Assembly: GCF_026340255.1 (NCBI RefSeq)
Contig: NZ_JAPEPJ010000001.1
Location: 3,093,001-3,157,000, forward strand
DNA: 64,000 nucleotides
Origin: Streptomyces sp. NBC_01408
Lineage (GTDB): Bacteria > Actinomycetota > Actinomycetes > Streptomycetales > Streptomycetaceae
Reading direction: 5' to 3'
Position numbers and translations under genes: made by a program
Part shown: piece by piece, positions 26,968 through 36,049 of the stretch
Layout of the letters: each line of letters starts with the position of its first letter
Numbering within the stretch: the stretch's first letter is position 1
Notes under the pieces: generated by a model
Told to the model about the DNA's origin: nothing
Seen by the model: only the letters and a program-made list of their open reading frames with translations
The model's database searches: none

Positions 26968-28626
26968 TCATTCCGCCGCTGTCAGGTCCCGGTCCAGGAC
27001 CGTCACCAGCCGGGCCCGCTTCCGCTCCTTGCGCGCCTGGTCCAGCCGCAGCCGGGCCGTGCGCCCCGTCAGCGCCAGCGTCATCAGCTGGTTCCCGAAC
27101 CACGGTCCACCCGTACGCCGCCAGCTCAGCGGCGGCCGCCCCGTCCGCCCGTGCCGGGAGAAACCACGCCCCAGCCACCGCCCCGTGCGCGACCAGCCCA
27201 GCCGGAAACCCCACTTCACCGCCGTGTGAACGGAGTTGTGCACCGGCGAACACGTCAGCTGGAACACCCGCGCCGTACTCGGTATTCGGGGCTCGGCCAC
27301 ATACGCGTGATGCACGTCCCCCGACAGCACACACACCGTCGCCGGAGCCCGCGGCCCCGTCCCCACCTCCTCGATCAGGTCCGTCAGCGCCGCGAACGAG
27401 GCCGGGAACGCCGCCCAGTGCTCCAGATCGCTGCGCCGGCGCAGGTTCTCCCCGATCCGGGCCCAGCGCGGCCCCCGCTCCCCGCGGCACAGCGCCGCGT
27501 TCCACGTCTCGGCGTCGTGGATCAGCGGCGGCATCAGCCACGGCAGCGAGGACCCGATCAGCAGGTGGTCGTAACTCCCGTGCCCCGCCAGAGCGTTCTC
27601 CCGGAGCCACTGCTGCTCCCCGGGATCGAGCATCGCCCGCCCGTCCTCCGCCAGGACCCGCGCGGCCCGGGTGTCCACCATCAGCAGCCGGCTCCGCCCG
27701 AAGTCACGCCGGTAGCTCCAGCGCACCGAGCCCGGATCGGCATCCGCCCGCGATGCGAAGGCCCGCAGCAGATCCGTACCGTCCGGGGACTCCCGTACCG
27801 CCCCGTACAGCTCGTCGGACGCGAGCTCGGCAGGCGAGAGATTGCCCAGGTGCTGGTACACCCAGTACGACATCAGCCCGCTGAGCACCCGCTCCCGCCA
27901 CCACGGCGTCGCCCGCATCTCGGCCAGCCACGCCGCGCTCGTGTTCCAGTCGTCTATGACGTCGTGGTCGTCGAATATCTGCAGGCTCGGCACGGTCGAC
28001 AGCAACCAGCGGATCTCCGGGTCGAGCCAGGACTCGTAGTAGAGCCGGGTGTACTCCTCGTAGTCCGCGACCTGGGCTCCGGGGGCCTCCCGCAGGTCCC
28101 GCCGGGCCGCCAGCCACTGCCGGGTCTCCAGCGACAGCGCGTCCGCGTACACCTGGTCGCCGAGCAGCAGCAGAACGTCCGGGCGCACCGCCTCAGGATC
28201 GGCAGCCAGCTGCGCCGCGAGGGTGTCGAGCGCGTCCGGGCCGTGCGGCCCGTGCCGGCCGGGCGGCGGTACGGACTGGCGGCAGGAGCCGAACGTGACG
28301 CGCAGCCCGGCCGCGGGCCGCCCGGGGCCCGACAGGGCCGGCGCGGCGATCGTGCTCGGCGGGAAACCGCTGTCGGGCAGCGGCCACACCCGGACGCCGT
28401 CGAGCAGCACCTCGTACGCCGTCGACGTGCCCGGGGTCAGGCCGGTCACCGGGACCAGGGCGTAGTGGTGGCCCTCTATCTGGAAGGTGCGCACACTGCC
28501 GCCCGCCCCGTCCGCGCACCGCACCTCGGCCGTGCACGGGCGGTCGGCCTCGACCCATATCGTGGCCGAACCGCCCGTGTCCCAGTCGACGTAGCGCAGC
28601 AGTGGCCCCAGCCGCAGTCCGGCCAT
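26968..28626 (-). CDS. PhoD-like metallophosphatase
   Basis: This 552-residue protein has an N-terminal beta-sandwich (residues ~1-105, LRYVDWDTGGSATIWVEAD) and a PhoD-type metallophosphatase domain. Metal-binding motifs are FGSCRQ (~115), LLLLGDQVYADAL (~155), FDDHDVIDDWN (~225), and CVLSGDVHHAYVAE (~430). There is no Tat or Sec signal, unlike secreted PhoD enzymes, so this is the cytoplasmic 'alkaline phosphatase D family' version. The physiological substrate is unknown. Confidence 0.9.
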   Translation of the reverse strand: MAGLRLGPLLRYVDWDTGGSATIWVEADRPCTAEVRCADGAGGSVRTFQIEGHHYALVPVTGLTPGTSTAYEVLLDGVRVWPLPDSGFPPSTIAAPALSGPGRPAAGLRVTFGSCRQSVPPPGRHGPHGPDALDTLAAQLAADPEAVRPDVLLLLGDQVYADALSLETRQWLAARRDLREAPGAQVADYEEYTRLYYESWLDPEIRWLLSTVPSLQIFDDHDVIDDWNTSAAWLAEMRATPWWRERVLSGLMSYWVYQHLGNLSPAELASDELYGAVRESPDGTDLLRAFASRADADPGSVRWSYRRDFGRSRLLMVDTRAARVLAEDGRAMLDPGEQQWLRENALAGHGSYDHLLIGSSLPWLMPPLIHDAETWNAALCRGERGPRWARIGENLRRRSDLEHWAAFPASFAALTDLIEEVGTGPRAPATVCVLSGDVHHAYVAEPRIPSTARVFQLTCSPVHNSVHTAVKWGFRLGWSRTGRWLGRGFSRHGRTGRPPLSWRRTGGPWFGNQLMTLALTGRTARLRLDQARKERKRARLVTVLDRDLTAAE

Positions 28627-28703
28627 GACTCCCCCTCTTCGTGTCCCCTGTGATCACGGTACGACGGGGAGCGGGAGCCGCGCCTCCCCCTGGCGGGGGA
28701 GAG

Positions 28704-29357
28704 TCAGCAGCCGTTCAGGATGTTGGTCAGGGCCGTCTTCTCGCCGGAGTCCATGCTCAGGCCCCAGTACTGCTTCACGTGGACCCACATCCGCGCGTAC
28801 GTGCAGCGGTAGGCGGTCCGCGGCGGCAGCCACTTGCCGGGGTCGAGGTCGCCCTTGGCCTGGTTGACGTTGTCGGTGACCGCGATCAGCTGCGGGCGGC
28901 TGAGGTCGTTGGCGAACTGCTGGCGCTTGGTCGTGGTCCAGGAGTTGGCGCCGGAGCGCCAGGCCTCGGCGAGGGCGACGACGTGGTCGATGTCGAGGTC
29001 GGAGGCGGCGGTCCAGGTGGCGCCGTCGTACTCGGAGTACCAGCTTCCGCTGACCGCGGCGCAGGCGGAGTCCTGGACGACGTTCACGCCGTCCCGCTTG
29101 AGGACGGTCTCGCGGGTGTTGCAGCTGCCGGAGACGGTGCTCCAGTGCGGGAAGAGGTCGCGGCTGTAGCCGCTGGTGGAGCCTTCCGCCTTCGGTGTGA
29201 CCGTGGCGAGGTAGGACCGGGCGGCGGCCGCGCTCATGGGGGTGGGCGGGGCGGCCGCGGCGGTGGGGGCGTTGACGAGGGAGGTGAGGGAGGCGAGTAC
29301 GACGGCTGATGCGAGCACGCCAATTCGACGCGCGTAGACGGTGGGTATGAGTGCCAT
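28704..29357 (-). CDS. Secreted HNH nuclease (DUF1524 type)
   Basis: This 217-residue exported protein has a signal peptide (residues ~1-36, VLASAVVLASLTSLVNAPTAAAA) and an HNH/DUF1524 nuclease domain. The catalytic motif is DLDIDHVVALAEAWRSG, followed by FANDLSRPQLIAVTDNVNQAKGD, which gives the Asn and Lys of the family, and WLPPRTAYRCTYARMWVHVK. Four cysteines probably form disulfides. It is a typical Streptomyces extracellular nuclease for nutrient scavenging. Confidence 0.9.
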   Translation of the reverse strand: MALIPTVYARRIGVLASAVVLASLTSLVNAPTAAAAPPTPMSAAAARSYLATVTPKAEGSTSGYSRDLFPHWSTVSGSCNTRETVLKRDGVNVVQDSACAAVSGSWYSEYDGATWTAASDLDIDHVVALAEAWRSGANSWTTTKRQQFANDLSRPQLIAVTDNVNQAKGDLDPGKWLPPRTAYRCTYARMWVHVKQYWGLSMDSGEKTALTNILNGC

Positions 29358-29691
29358 GAGGGCTCCCTGGATGCGGGGGGTGTGGCCGTACGGCCCCGGA
29401 GGGGTGCGGCCATGCTGGTGGCGCCAGGTTTCGCGGGGATGGGCGCCGGGTGACAGCTTGGCGACATGGGCACGTCACATCAAGTCGGGCAACCGGGCTT
29501 GTTTAAACGGAAGTTGAGATTCCGAGCCTGAGGTGCGAGTGCCCGAGGCGCTGACCAGGGACGCCGACCGAGCGGCGCCGCCCCAGGGGCCGTCGCCGTC
29601 TGCGCCGGGCGGGAGGGCGCTCAGAAGGCCGGGCCGGGCCGGGACCAGGGACCAACGGCCTATTCCGGGCCCTCCGCGGCGTCCAGTACCC
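29358..29691. other. Intergenic region upstream of the HNH nuclease and Mn exporter
   Basis: No gene is supported in these 334 bp. It must hold the nuclease promoter (minus strand) and the promoter of the riboswitch transcript (plus strand). The GTTTAAAC palindrome near 29500 is the only AT-rich feature. Confidence 0.4.
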
Positions 29692-29815
29692 TTGGCGGAG
29701 CAGAAGGGGAGTAGCTCTTCGCCGGACCGTCGACATACTGCTGGGTCACACCAGCCGGCGCCCGGAGGCAGGCCGCGGACAGCGGCCGGCCAGCGAGACC
29801 TTCGGCCGCAGTGTC
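29692..29815 (+). promoter_or_regulatory. yybP-ykoY (Mn2+) riboswitch
   Basis: The two conserved loop strands of this class are present. GGGGAGTAGC at 29706-29715 and GAGACCTTC at 29795-29803 are set at the right distance, with P1 pairing GAAGG/CCTTC. It lies in the 5' leader of a GDT1-family Mn exporter, the classical target of the class. Mn binding is expected to turn on expression. Confidence 0.85.
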
Positions 29816-29945
29816 CTGTTCAGGTGTGGGCGCGCTCATGCGCGCGTACGCCAGCCAGGGCGCCGCCGAGCCGAAGCGACCCCTGACATTCCCCAGGTCT
29901 CTCGGTACCGATGGCGTCCTGCCCGACCGATAGAGGTTCCACCCC

Positions 29946-30527
29946 GTGTTCAGCTTCAGCGTCACGGCGATCGCCTTCGGCGTCGTCTTCCTCGCCGAGC
30001 TCCCCGACAAGACGGCCCTCGCCGGACTCATGCTCGGCACCCGCTACCGCGCCTCGTACGTCTTCGCCGGGGTCGCCGCCGCCTTCGCCGTGCACGTCGC
30101 CCTCGCCATCGCCGCCGGCAGCGTCCTCACCCTGTTGCCGCACCGGCTCGTCCAGGCCGTCGTCGGCATCCTCTTCCTCGCGGGCGCGGCCATGCTGCTC
30201 CTGAAGAAGAACGACGAGGACGAAGAGGTCAAGCCGCCCGCCGACCAGTCCTTCTGGAAGGTCTCCGGGGCCGGCTTCATGCTGATCCTGGTGGCCGAGT
30301 TCGGTGACCTGACGCAGATCATGACCGCCAACCTCGCCGCACGCTACGACAACCCGGTCTCCGTCGGCATCGGCGCGGTGCTCGCCCTGTGGGCGGTCGC
30401 GGGCATCGGCATCCTGGGTGGGCGCACCCTGATGAAGTACGTGCCGCTGCGGCTGATCACCAAGATCGCGGCCGCCGTGATGGCGGCGCTGGCCGTGTTC
30501 TCGCTGTACGAGGCGATCGCGGGCTGA
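29946..30527 (+). CDS. TMEM165/GDT1 family Mn2+ exporter
   Basis: This 193-residue protein has six transmembrane helices in two halves. Each half carries the GDT1 signature: FLAELPDKTALAG (about residues 16-28; Pro replaces the usual Gly) and VAEFGDLTQIMTAN (about 119-132). A cytoplasmic loop KKNDEDEEVKPPADQ separates them. The family exports Mn2+ (and Ca2+) against H+. The start is GTG at 29946 with GAGGT upstream. Control by the Mn-sensing riboswitch just upstream supports the function. Confidence 0.9.
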   Translation: MFSFSVTAIAFGVVFLAELPDKTALAGLMLGTRYRASYVFAGVAAAFAVHVALAIAAGSVLTLLPHRLVQAVVGILFLAGAAMLLLKKNDEDEEVKPPADQSFWKVSGAGFMLILVAEFGDLTQIMTANLAARYDNPVSVGIGAVLALWAVAGIGILGGRTLMKYVPLRLITKIAAAVMAALAVFSLYEAIAG

Positions 30528-30610
30528 GCCTGACCGCGGTGGCCGGCCGGCGGCGGTGGGTGCGGCGGTGGCGGCGGCGGTGCGGAGCGCCGGCCGCTCT
30601 GGCGCACGCA

Positions 30611-30651
30611 GCACAGGGGCAGTTGACGTGATCCGCCAACTGCCCCTGTGC
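30611..30651. terminator. Bidirectional terminator
   Basis: GCACAGGGGCAGTTG and its complement form a perfect 15-bp stem with an 11-nt loop between convergent genes. Confidence 0.85.
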
Positions 30652-30668
30652 TGTTGCGCTGCCCGGTG

Positions 30669-30914
30669 TCAGTGGGCGCCGAGGTGGGCGAACTCCGCCC
30701 ACTCCTTCTCGCCTTCGCTCGAGCAGTTCGAGGTGTAGAGGGGGCCGAACGGCGCCGGAACGGCGGCGGTCGACGCACAGGTGGACGCGAAGGCCTTGTG
30801 CCCGCCGGAGAAGTACTCGCTGTCGAATCCGTCGTCGGCCAGGGCGGCTCCGGCGCCGCCCAGCAGGATGCCGGCGGCCAGGACAGACGCGGTCAGGGCA
30901 GAGCGCATACGCAT
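30669..30914 (-). CDS. Small secreted protein
   Basis: This 81-residue protein starts MRMRSALTASVLAAGILLGGAGAALADDGF, of which the first ~26 residues are a signal peptide (cleavage after ALA). The mature ~55-residue peptide has two cysteines (FASTCAST and YTSNCSS) that may form a disulfide. No family is recognised. Confidence 0.7.
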   Translation of the reverse strand: MRMRSALTASVLAAGILLGGAGAALADDGFDSEYFSGGHKAFASTCASTAAVPAPFGPLYTSNCSSEGEKEWAEFAHLGAH

Positions 30915-31169
30915 GGAAACTCCCAGTAATCGCTGGATGACGTGCCAGGAGAGGGCGCGTCGACCGGTTGAACATCACGGGGAAGTCACGAGAAACGGCA
31001 TGTCACTCCAATGGCCCGGGAACTGAAACGGAGCACCCTGGGCAGGGGCCGCGCGCAAGGACCCCGCGCAGGGATCGCGGGCCGCGGGCAGGGCTCGGGG
31101 CCCTGATCCGGCGGGTCGCGCGCCAGGCCGACGTCGCCGCCACGGTCGCGGTCGACGGCAGCGGCATTT

Positions 31170-31214
31170 CCCTGGGCGCCGCCGGCCGCGCCGCCCCTGG
31201 TACGTCGCCCAGGG
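31170..31214 (-). terminator. Possible terminator of the HAD gene
   Basis: CCCTGGGCG and CGCCCAGGG can pair around a 27-nt loop just after the stop of the HAD gene. The remaining region, 30915-31221, holds the promoter of the small secreted protein and nothing else that I can support. Confidence 0.4.
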
Positions 31215-31221
31215 GTGGCCG

Positions 31222-31905
31222 TCAGGGCTGCGGGTGGAGGGTGATCTGGACGGAGCCGTCGGGGGTGGTGGTGACGCGCAGGGCCGTCAGGTCGGGAACG
31301 TGGGCCGTCGGGGCGTGGGCGGCGGCGCGCGGGCCCACGCCGATCACGCGCATGCCCGCGGCCCGGCCGGCGGCGATGCCCGCGGCCGAGTCCTCGAACA
31401 CGATGCAGTCGGCCGGGTCCACGCCCAGCGCGGCGGCGCCCTTGAGGAAGCCCTCGGGGTGGGGCTTGCTGGCCTGCACGGACTCGGCCGTGACCCGGAC
31501 CTCGGGCATCGGCAGGCCGGCGGCGGCCATCCGGACCCCGGCGAGGGCGGCGTCGGCGGAGGTGACCAGGGCGTGCGGGAGCCCGTCGAGCGAGGCCATG
31601 AACTCGGGGGCGCCGCCGACCGGCACCACGCCGTCGGTGTCGGCGGTCTCGCGGGCGAGCATCACCGCGTTCTCCGCGTGGTTGACCTCCATCGGGCGGT
31701 CCGGCAGGAGGACGGCCATGGTGGCGTAGCCCTGGCGGCCGTGGACGACCTTGAGGGCCTCCTGCGGGTCCAGCCCGTGGGAGACGGCCCACTCGCGCCA
31801 GCAGCGTTCGACCACCGCGTCGGAATTGACGATGGTGCCGTCCATGTCCAGGAGCAGGGCCCTGGCGGTCAGGACGACGGGTGCGGTGGCGGTGCTGGCC
31901 GGCAT
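31222..31905 (-). CDS. HAD-family sugar-phosphate phosphatase
   Basis: This 227-residue HAD hydrolase is of the beta-phosphoglucomutase/GPP type. Motif I is LLLDMDGTIVNSDAV (nucleophile Asp20, Asp22), motif II HALVTSADAAL, motif III SKPHPEGFLKGAAALGV and motif IV CIVFEDSAAGIAAGRAAGM. Family members dephosphorylate small sugars such as glycerol-3-phosphate or 2-deoxyglucose-6-phosphate. ATG 31905 is preferred over upstream in-frame starts, since the frame upstream crosses the terminator of the neighbouring gene. Confidence 0.88.
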   Translation of the reverse strand: MPASTATAPVVLTARALLLDMDGTIVNSDAVVERCWREWAVSHGLDPQEALKVVHGRQGYATMAVLLPDRPMEVNHAENAVMLARETADTDGVVPVGGAPEFMASLDGLPHALVTSADAALAGVRMAAAGLPMPEVRVTAESVQASKPHPEGFLKGAAALGVDPADCIVFEDSAAGIAAGRAAGMRVIGVGPRAAAHAPTAHVPDLTALRVTTTPDGSVQITLHPQP

Positions 31906-31935
31906 CGGCGGGGCTCCAGACGGGGCGGGAAAAGA

Positions 31936-31988
31936 GAACAAGTGGTTCCGTCCACCGGTCAGGGATTGAGGACGGAACCACTTTGTTC
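31936..31988 (-). terminator. Strong terminator of the peptidoglycan-binding gene
   Basis: An 18-19-bp stem (GAACAAGTGGTTCCGTCC against its near-exact complement, one bulged A) with a 16-nt loop is followed on the minus strand by CTCTTTTCC. It lies between the stop at 32041 and the HAD start. Confidence 0.85.
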
Positions 31989-32040
31989 CCACAGAATACA
32001 AAACGTGGGGCGGTTCGCGCCACTCGCCGGAGTGTGAGCC

Positions 32041-33036
32041 CTATCCCTCCAGCGCCCGGCGGGTCGCGGGACCGTAGACACCCCACTCGTCATCGATCTC
32101 GTTGTCGTACTGGAAGGTCGACACCGCGTTCTCCACCCGCCAGTCGAACTTGCCGTTGAACCTGCCCTCGTACAGCCCCTGCGCCGCCAGCAGCCGCTGG
32201 AGCTTCTCCACCTCCGCGCCCGTGTCCCCGTACCGAAGGGTCGGATCCTGCGGTGCGGGCTTGGGCGCTGCGGAAGTGGCGGAGGGGCTCGCGCTCGGCG
32301 ACGGGCTCGACGACGGCCGGGCGGAGGAGCGGGACGCACTCGGCGAGGCGGACGTCGAGGCGGAGGGTGAGGGTGACGCCGAAGGGGAGGCGCTCGGGGA
32401 AGCCGACGGCGAGGCCGAGGGCGACGCGCTCCCCGTCGCCCTGGACGGGGACCCGGACGGCACGGCCGGAGCCGCGCTCGCCGCCGGCGCGGCCGACGGC
32501 TTCGAGTCCAGCAGGGTGACCTCGCTGCCCGACGAAGCAGGGAGCACCCACAGCGCCAAGGCCGTCCCCCCGAGCCCGATCATCGCGGCCGCGGTGATCA
32601 TCAGCGGCAGGAAGCCCTGCGCAGCCCGGTTGGTCCGCTTCCTGGGGCCCCCACCCCCGCCCCCACCCCTTCTGCCTCTGCCTCTGCTTCCCGGGCCGGC
32701 CGTGCCGACGGTTTCCGTGGCCGCTTCCGGGATCGGCCCGAGGCGGGCCGTGTCGGCCGGGTGCGGTGCGTACGCCGGGCCGTCCGGCCATGGCTGCTGC
32801 ACCGGCGGTACGGGTATCCCGTACGCCGGGGTGTAGCCCTGGCCCTGGCCCGGGTCCGGGGCCACCACGCCGCGCATCGGCGGCGGAGGCGCCGGTGCGG
32901 GGGTCGGGTCCTCGGGCTCGACCGGGTCGGGCAGGCTCACGTACGGGCGGATGCGCAAGGGGTTGAAACCCGCACCCGGGGCACACCCGCAGGCGGCAGC
33001 GACGGCGCCGCAATCTGGACAGTGCTCACGGTTCAC
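32041..33036 (-). CDS. Membrane protein with peptidoglycan-binding domain
   Basis: This 331-residue protein starts at GTG 33036 after GGGAGGG. The N-terminus has clustered cysteines (EHCPDCGAVAAACGCAPG) that look like a small zinc ribbon. A Pro-rich cytoplasmic region and a basic RKRTNRA precede one transmembrane helix (LPLMITAAAMIGLGGTALALWVL, about 184-206). Outside is a long Ser/Ala/Pro low-complexity linker (repeated SPSAS) and a C-terminal peptidoglycan-binding domain (DPTLRYGDTGAEVEKLQRLL). It probably tethers the membrane to the cell wall. Confidence 0.85.
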   Translation of the reverse strand: MNREHCPDCGAVAAACGCAPGAGFNPLRIRPYVSLPDPVEPEDPTPAPAPPPPMRGVVAPDPGQGQGYTPAYGIPVPPVQQPWPDGPAYAPHPADTARLGPIPEAATETVGTAGPGSRGRGRRGGGGGGGPRKRTNRAAQGFLPLMITAAAMIGLGGTALALWVLPASSGSEVTLLDSKPSAAPAASAAPAVPSGSPSRATGSASPSASPSASPSASPSASPSPSASTSASPSASRSSARPSSSPSPSASPSATSAAPKPAPQDPTLRYGDTGAEVEKLQRLLAAQGLYEGRFNGKFDWRVENAVSTFQYDNEIDDEWGVYGPATRRALEG

Positions 33037-33162
33037 TGGAATCCCTCCCTGGCAACTGCCTGCGATTATGCAGACCCGCAGGGGCCCTCCCAACCCTCCG
33101 AGAGGCCATAACCGGACACACCGCTCAGGATGGAGATGTTGATCCGGCCTGAGGAGGAGTCG

Positions 33163-35232
33163 ATGGCTCAGGATGTGACCACGGACGCTGTGGACCCCGG
33201 TCCCGGTCCGCACCGGTCCGGACCTGGCGAGCACACCTCCCGCGAGGTGATCGTCTCCATCGGCGCCCTGCTGCTCGGCCTGCTGATCGCCGCACTCGAC
33301 CAGACCATCGTCTCCACCGCCCTGCCGACCATCGTCAGCGAGCTCGGCGGCATGGCCCACCTCTCCTGGGTCGTCACCGCCTACATGCTGGCCTCCACCG
33401 CGGCCACCCCCCTGTGGGGCAAGCTCGGCGACCAGTACGGACGCAAGAAGCTCTTCCAGTACGCCATCGTCCTCTTCCTCATCGGCTCGGCCCTCTGCGG
33501 CCTCGCGCAGGACATGCCCCAGCTCATCGGCTTCCGTGCCCTCCAGGGCCTGGGCGGCGGCGGGCTGATCGTGCTGTCGATGGCGATCGTCGGCGACATC
33601 GTCCCGCCCCGCGAACGCGGCAAGTACCAAGGCCTCTTCGGCGCCGTCTTCGGAGCCACCAGCGTGCTCGGCCCCCTGCTGGGCGGGCTGTTCGTCGACC
33701 ACCTGTCCTGGCGCTGGGTCTTCTACATCAACCTCCCCATCGGGCTCGTCGCGCTCGCCGTCATCGCCGCCGCACTGCGCATCCCGGCGCGATCCTCGAA
33801 GCACACCATCGACTACCTCGGCACCCTCCTCATCGCGTCCGTAGCCACCTGCCTGGTGCTCGTCGCCTCGCTCGGCGGCAACACCTGGGCCTGGGGCTCG
33901 CCCCAGATCATCGGCCTCGCCGTCCTCGGTGCCGTCCTGCTCGTCGCCTTCGTCCTCGTGGAGCGGAAGGCCGCCGAACCCGTCCTGCCGCTGAAACTGT
34001 TCCGGATCCGCACCTTCACCCTCTGCTCGGTGATCAGCTTCATCGTCGGTTTCGCCATGTTCGGGGCGATGGTCTACCTGCCGACCTTCCTCCAGGTCGT
34101 CCAAGGCGTCTCACCGACCATGTCCGGCGTCCACATGCTGCCGATGGTGGTCGGCATGCTGATCTCCTCCACCGCCTCCGGGCAGATCGTGAGCCGCACC
34201 GGCCGGTGGAAGGTCTTCCCGATCGCGGGCACCGCCGTCACGGCCCTCGGCCTGCTCCTCCTGCACCAGCTGCACCGCACCAGCTCCACCTGGGAGATGA
34301 GCGTCTACTTCTTCGTCTTCGGCGCCGGACTCGGCCTGGTCATGCAGGTCCTCGTGCTGGTGGTGCAGAACGCGGTCAGCTACGCGGACCTCGGCGTCGC
34401 CACCTCCGGTGCCACCTTCTTCCGCTCCATCGGCGCCTCCTTCGGCGTCGCCATCTTCGGCACGATCTTCACCAACCAGCTCGACGGCAAACTGACGGCC
34501 ACCCTCGCCGGTGTCCCGCTGCCACCCGGCGTGGACGTCGCCCGGCTGGAGGCCGACCCCCGGGCCGTCGGCGCACTCCCTGCCGAGGTGCGCCCCCGCG
34601 TCCTCGACGCCTACGCCGGCTCCATCACCGACGTCTTCCTCTACGCGGCGCCCATCGTCCTCGTCGCCTTCGTGGTCGCCTGGTTCCTCAAGGAGGACAA
34701 GCTCCGCGGCTCGGTCACCGCACCCGATGTGACCGAGACCCTCGCCTCCAACCCCGTAGAACGCTCCTCGCACGACGAGGTCGCCCGCGCGCTGTCGGTC
34801 CTCGGCACCCGCGAAGGCCGCCGGCACGTCTACGAGAAGATCACCGCGAAGGCCGGCTACGACCTGCTGCCCGCCGCCAGCTGGCTGCTGCTGCGGATCA
34901 ACAAGTACGGCTCCACCGAGCCGGCGCTGCTCGCCGAACGCACGGCCGTGCCCCTGAAAGCCATCACGGACGCCGCCCGGCAGACCGAGGGGCGCGGGCT
35001 GGCCGTCCGCGACGGACTGGCGCTGGTGCTGACCGACAAGGGGCGCGAGGCCGCCAGGAAGCTCGCCGCGGCCCGGCAGGAGTCCCTCGCCGAGCTGCTC
35101 GGCGACTGGTGGGGCCCCGACCGCCCCACCGACCTGGTCGAACTGGTCGCAGAGATCAACGAGGAGCTGTGCGGATCCGACGAAGAGGAGCCCTACGACG
35201 CCCCGCCGCGGCGCGACCACGCCCTGCACTGA
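33163..35232 (+). CDS. DHA2 MFS exporter fused to a MarR-like domain
   Basis: This 689-residue protein is an EmrB/QacA-type drug/H+ antiporter of 14 helices (about residues 25-530). Motif A is [11 protein letters not shown], motif [17 protein letters not shown] and motif D1 [14 protein letters not shown]. The last ~150 residues are soluble and resemble a MarR winged helix ([53 protein letters not shown]). ATG 33163 was chosen because GAGGAGGAG precedes it. The stop lies in a 16-bp tandem repeat. The fused domain may sense the drug or modulate transport. Confidence 0.88.
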   Translation: MAQDVTTDAVDPGPGPHRSGPGEHTSREVIVSIGALLLGLLIAALDQTIVSTALPTIVSELGGMAHLSWVVTAYMLASTAATPLWGKLGDQYGRKKLFQYAIVLFLIGSALCGLAQDMPQLIGFRALQGLGGGGLIVLSMAIVGDIVPPRERGKYQGLFGAVFGATSVLGPLLGGLFVDHLSWRWVFYINLPIGLVALAVIAAALRIPARSSKHTIDYLGTLLIASVATCLVLVASLGGNTWAWGSPQIIGLAVLGAVLLVAFVLVERKAAEPVLPLKLFRIRTFTLCSVISFIVGFAMFGAMVYLPTFLQVVQGVSPTMSGVHMLPMVVGMLISSTASGQIVSRTGRWKVFPIAGTAVTALGLLLLHQLHRTSSTWEMSVYFFVFGAGLGLVMQVLVLVVQNAVSYADLGVATSGATFFRSIGASFGVAIFGTIFTNQLDGKLTATLAGVPLPPGVDVARLEADPRAVGALPAEVRPRVLDAYAGSITDVFLYAAPIVLVAFVVAWFLKEDKLRGSVTAPDVTETLASNPVERSSHDEVARALSVLGTREGRRHVYEKITAKAGYDLLPAASWLLLRINKYGSTEPALLAERTAVPLKAITDAARQTEGRGLAVRDGLALVLTDKGREAARKLAAARQESLAELLGDWWGPDRPTDLVELVAEINEELCGSDEEEPYDAPPRRDHALH

Positions 35233-35294
35233 CCACGCCCTGCACTGACCACGCCCTGCACTGACCACGCCCTGCACTGACCACGCCCTGCACT
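35215..35294. repeat. Five exact 16-bp tandem repeats across the exporter stop codon
   Basis: The unit GACCACGCCCTGCACT is repeated five times without mismatch. The stop codon is at the boundary of units 1 and 2, so slippage in copy number would not change the protein unless it hit unit 1. Confidence 0.95.
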
Positions 35295-35343
35295 GGCCGT
35301 GCACCTGCACCAGCCGGCCACCTGCACCGGCCGGGCACGCCCG

Positions 35344-35943
35344 TCAGGCGAGGCGCTTCTCGAACCAGTGCTCCGCGTACGGGCCGGAGTTGTACGCGGG
35401 TATCTCCGCGTACCCGTGGCGCGCGTACAACGCGCGGGCCTCCACGAGGTCCGACCGGGTGTCCAGCCTGACCCGCTCGGCGCCCATCGACCGGCCCGCC
35501 TCCTCCAGGACCTCGAGCAGCGCCGCGCCGCCGCCGGTGCCGCGGGCGCGCTGGTCGACGTACACCCTGGTGAGCTCGGCGGTGACCGGGTCGAGCAGGC
35601 GTATCCCGCCGCAGGCCAGGGCCGCGCCGTCTATGCGCCCGACGACGAACAGTCCCGTCGGCGGGACCAGTCCGTCGTCCGGGAAGTCATCGAGTCCCTG
35701 GTCGATCTCGGCCTCGGTGACGGTCCGCTCCCAGAACCGGCCGGCGATGTCGGCGAAGTACGCACGGCGCAGGGCGGTGGCGTCCGGGGTGTCGAAGGAC
35801 TCCGGGGTCACCGTCCACGACGCCGTCGTGGTGGCGGTCCCCGCGGCCGTCGCGATGCCGGTCGCGGCGCCCGTCGCGGCGGTGACCGTCGTACCGGTCG
35901 TCGTGGTTCCAGGGGCTGCGGTGATGATCGCTTTGCTGTCCAT
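35344..35943 (-). CDS. GNAT family acetyltransferase
   Basis: This 199-residue protein has a GNAT domain in its C-terminal ~145 residues. The acetyl-CoA loop is VDQRARGTGGGAALLEVLEEAG (R-x-x-G-x-G/A type), preceded by beta-4 AELTRVYVD and followed by LDTRSDLVEARALYARHGYAEI. The first ~45 residues are low-complexity Thr/Ala/Gly, which is unusual for the family. ATG 35943 was chosen, although TTG/GTG starts nearer the domain cannot be excluded. The substrate is unknown. Confidence 0.85.
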   Translation of the reverse strand: MDSKAIITAAPGTTTTGTTVTAATGAATGIATAAGTATTTASWTVTPESFDTPDATALRRAYFADIAGRFWERTVTEAEIDQGLDDFPDDGLVPPTGLFVVGRIDGAALACGGIRLLDPVTAELTRVYVDQRARGTGGGAALLEVLEEAGRSMGAERVRLDTRSDLVEARALYARHGYAEIPAYNSGPYAEHWFEKRLA

Positions 35944-36049
35944 GACGACATTGTGGAGTCCGGGTCGGATCCGTGGCGTGGAATATCCACAGGGGCGGGC
36001 CGATGATAGGAAAAAGGACAAACCACCCACGGGAAGAGTGTGAACCGCC

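Noticed and set aside
30968..31729. Plus-strand ORF of 253 codons
   Set aside because: It runs across the terminator and antisense to the HAD gene; its composition shows no protein-like pattern.
35215..35294. CRISPR array
   Set aside because: The repeats are 16 bp and directly adjacent, without spacers, and no cas genes are present.
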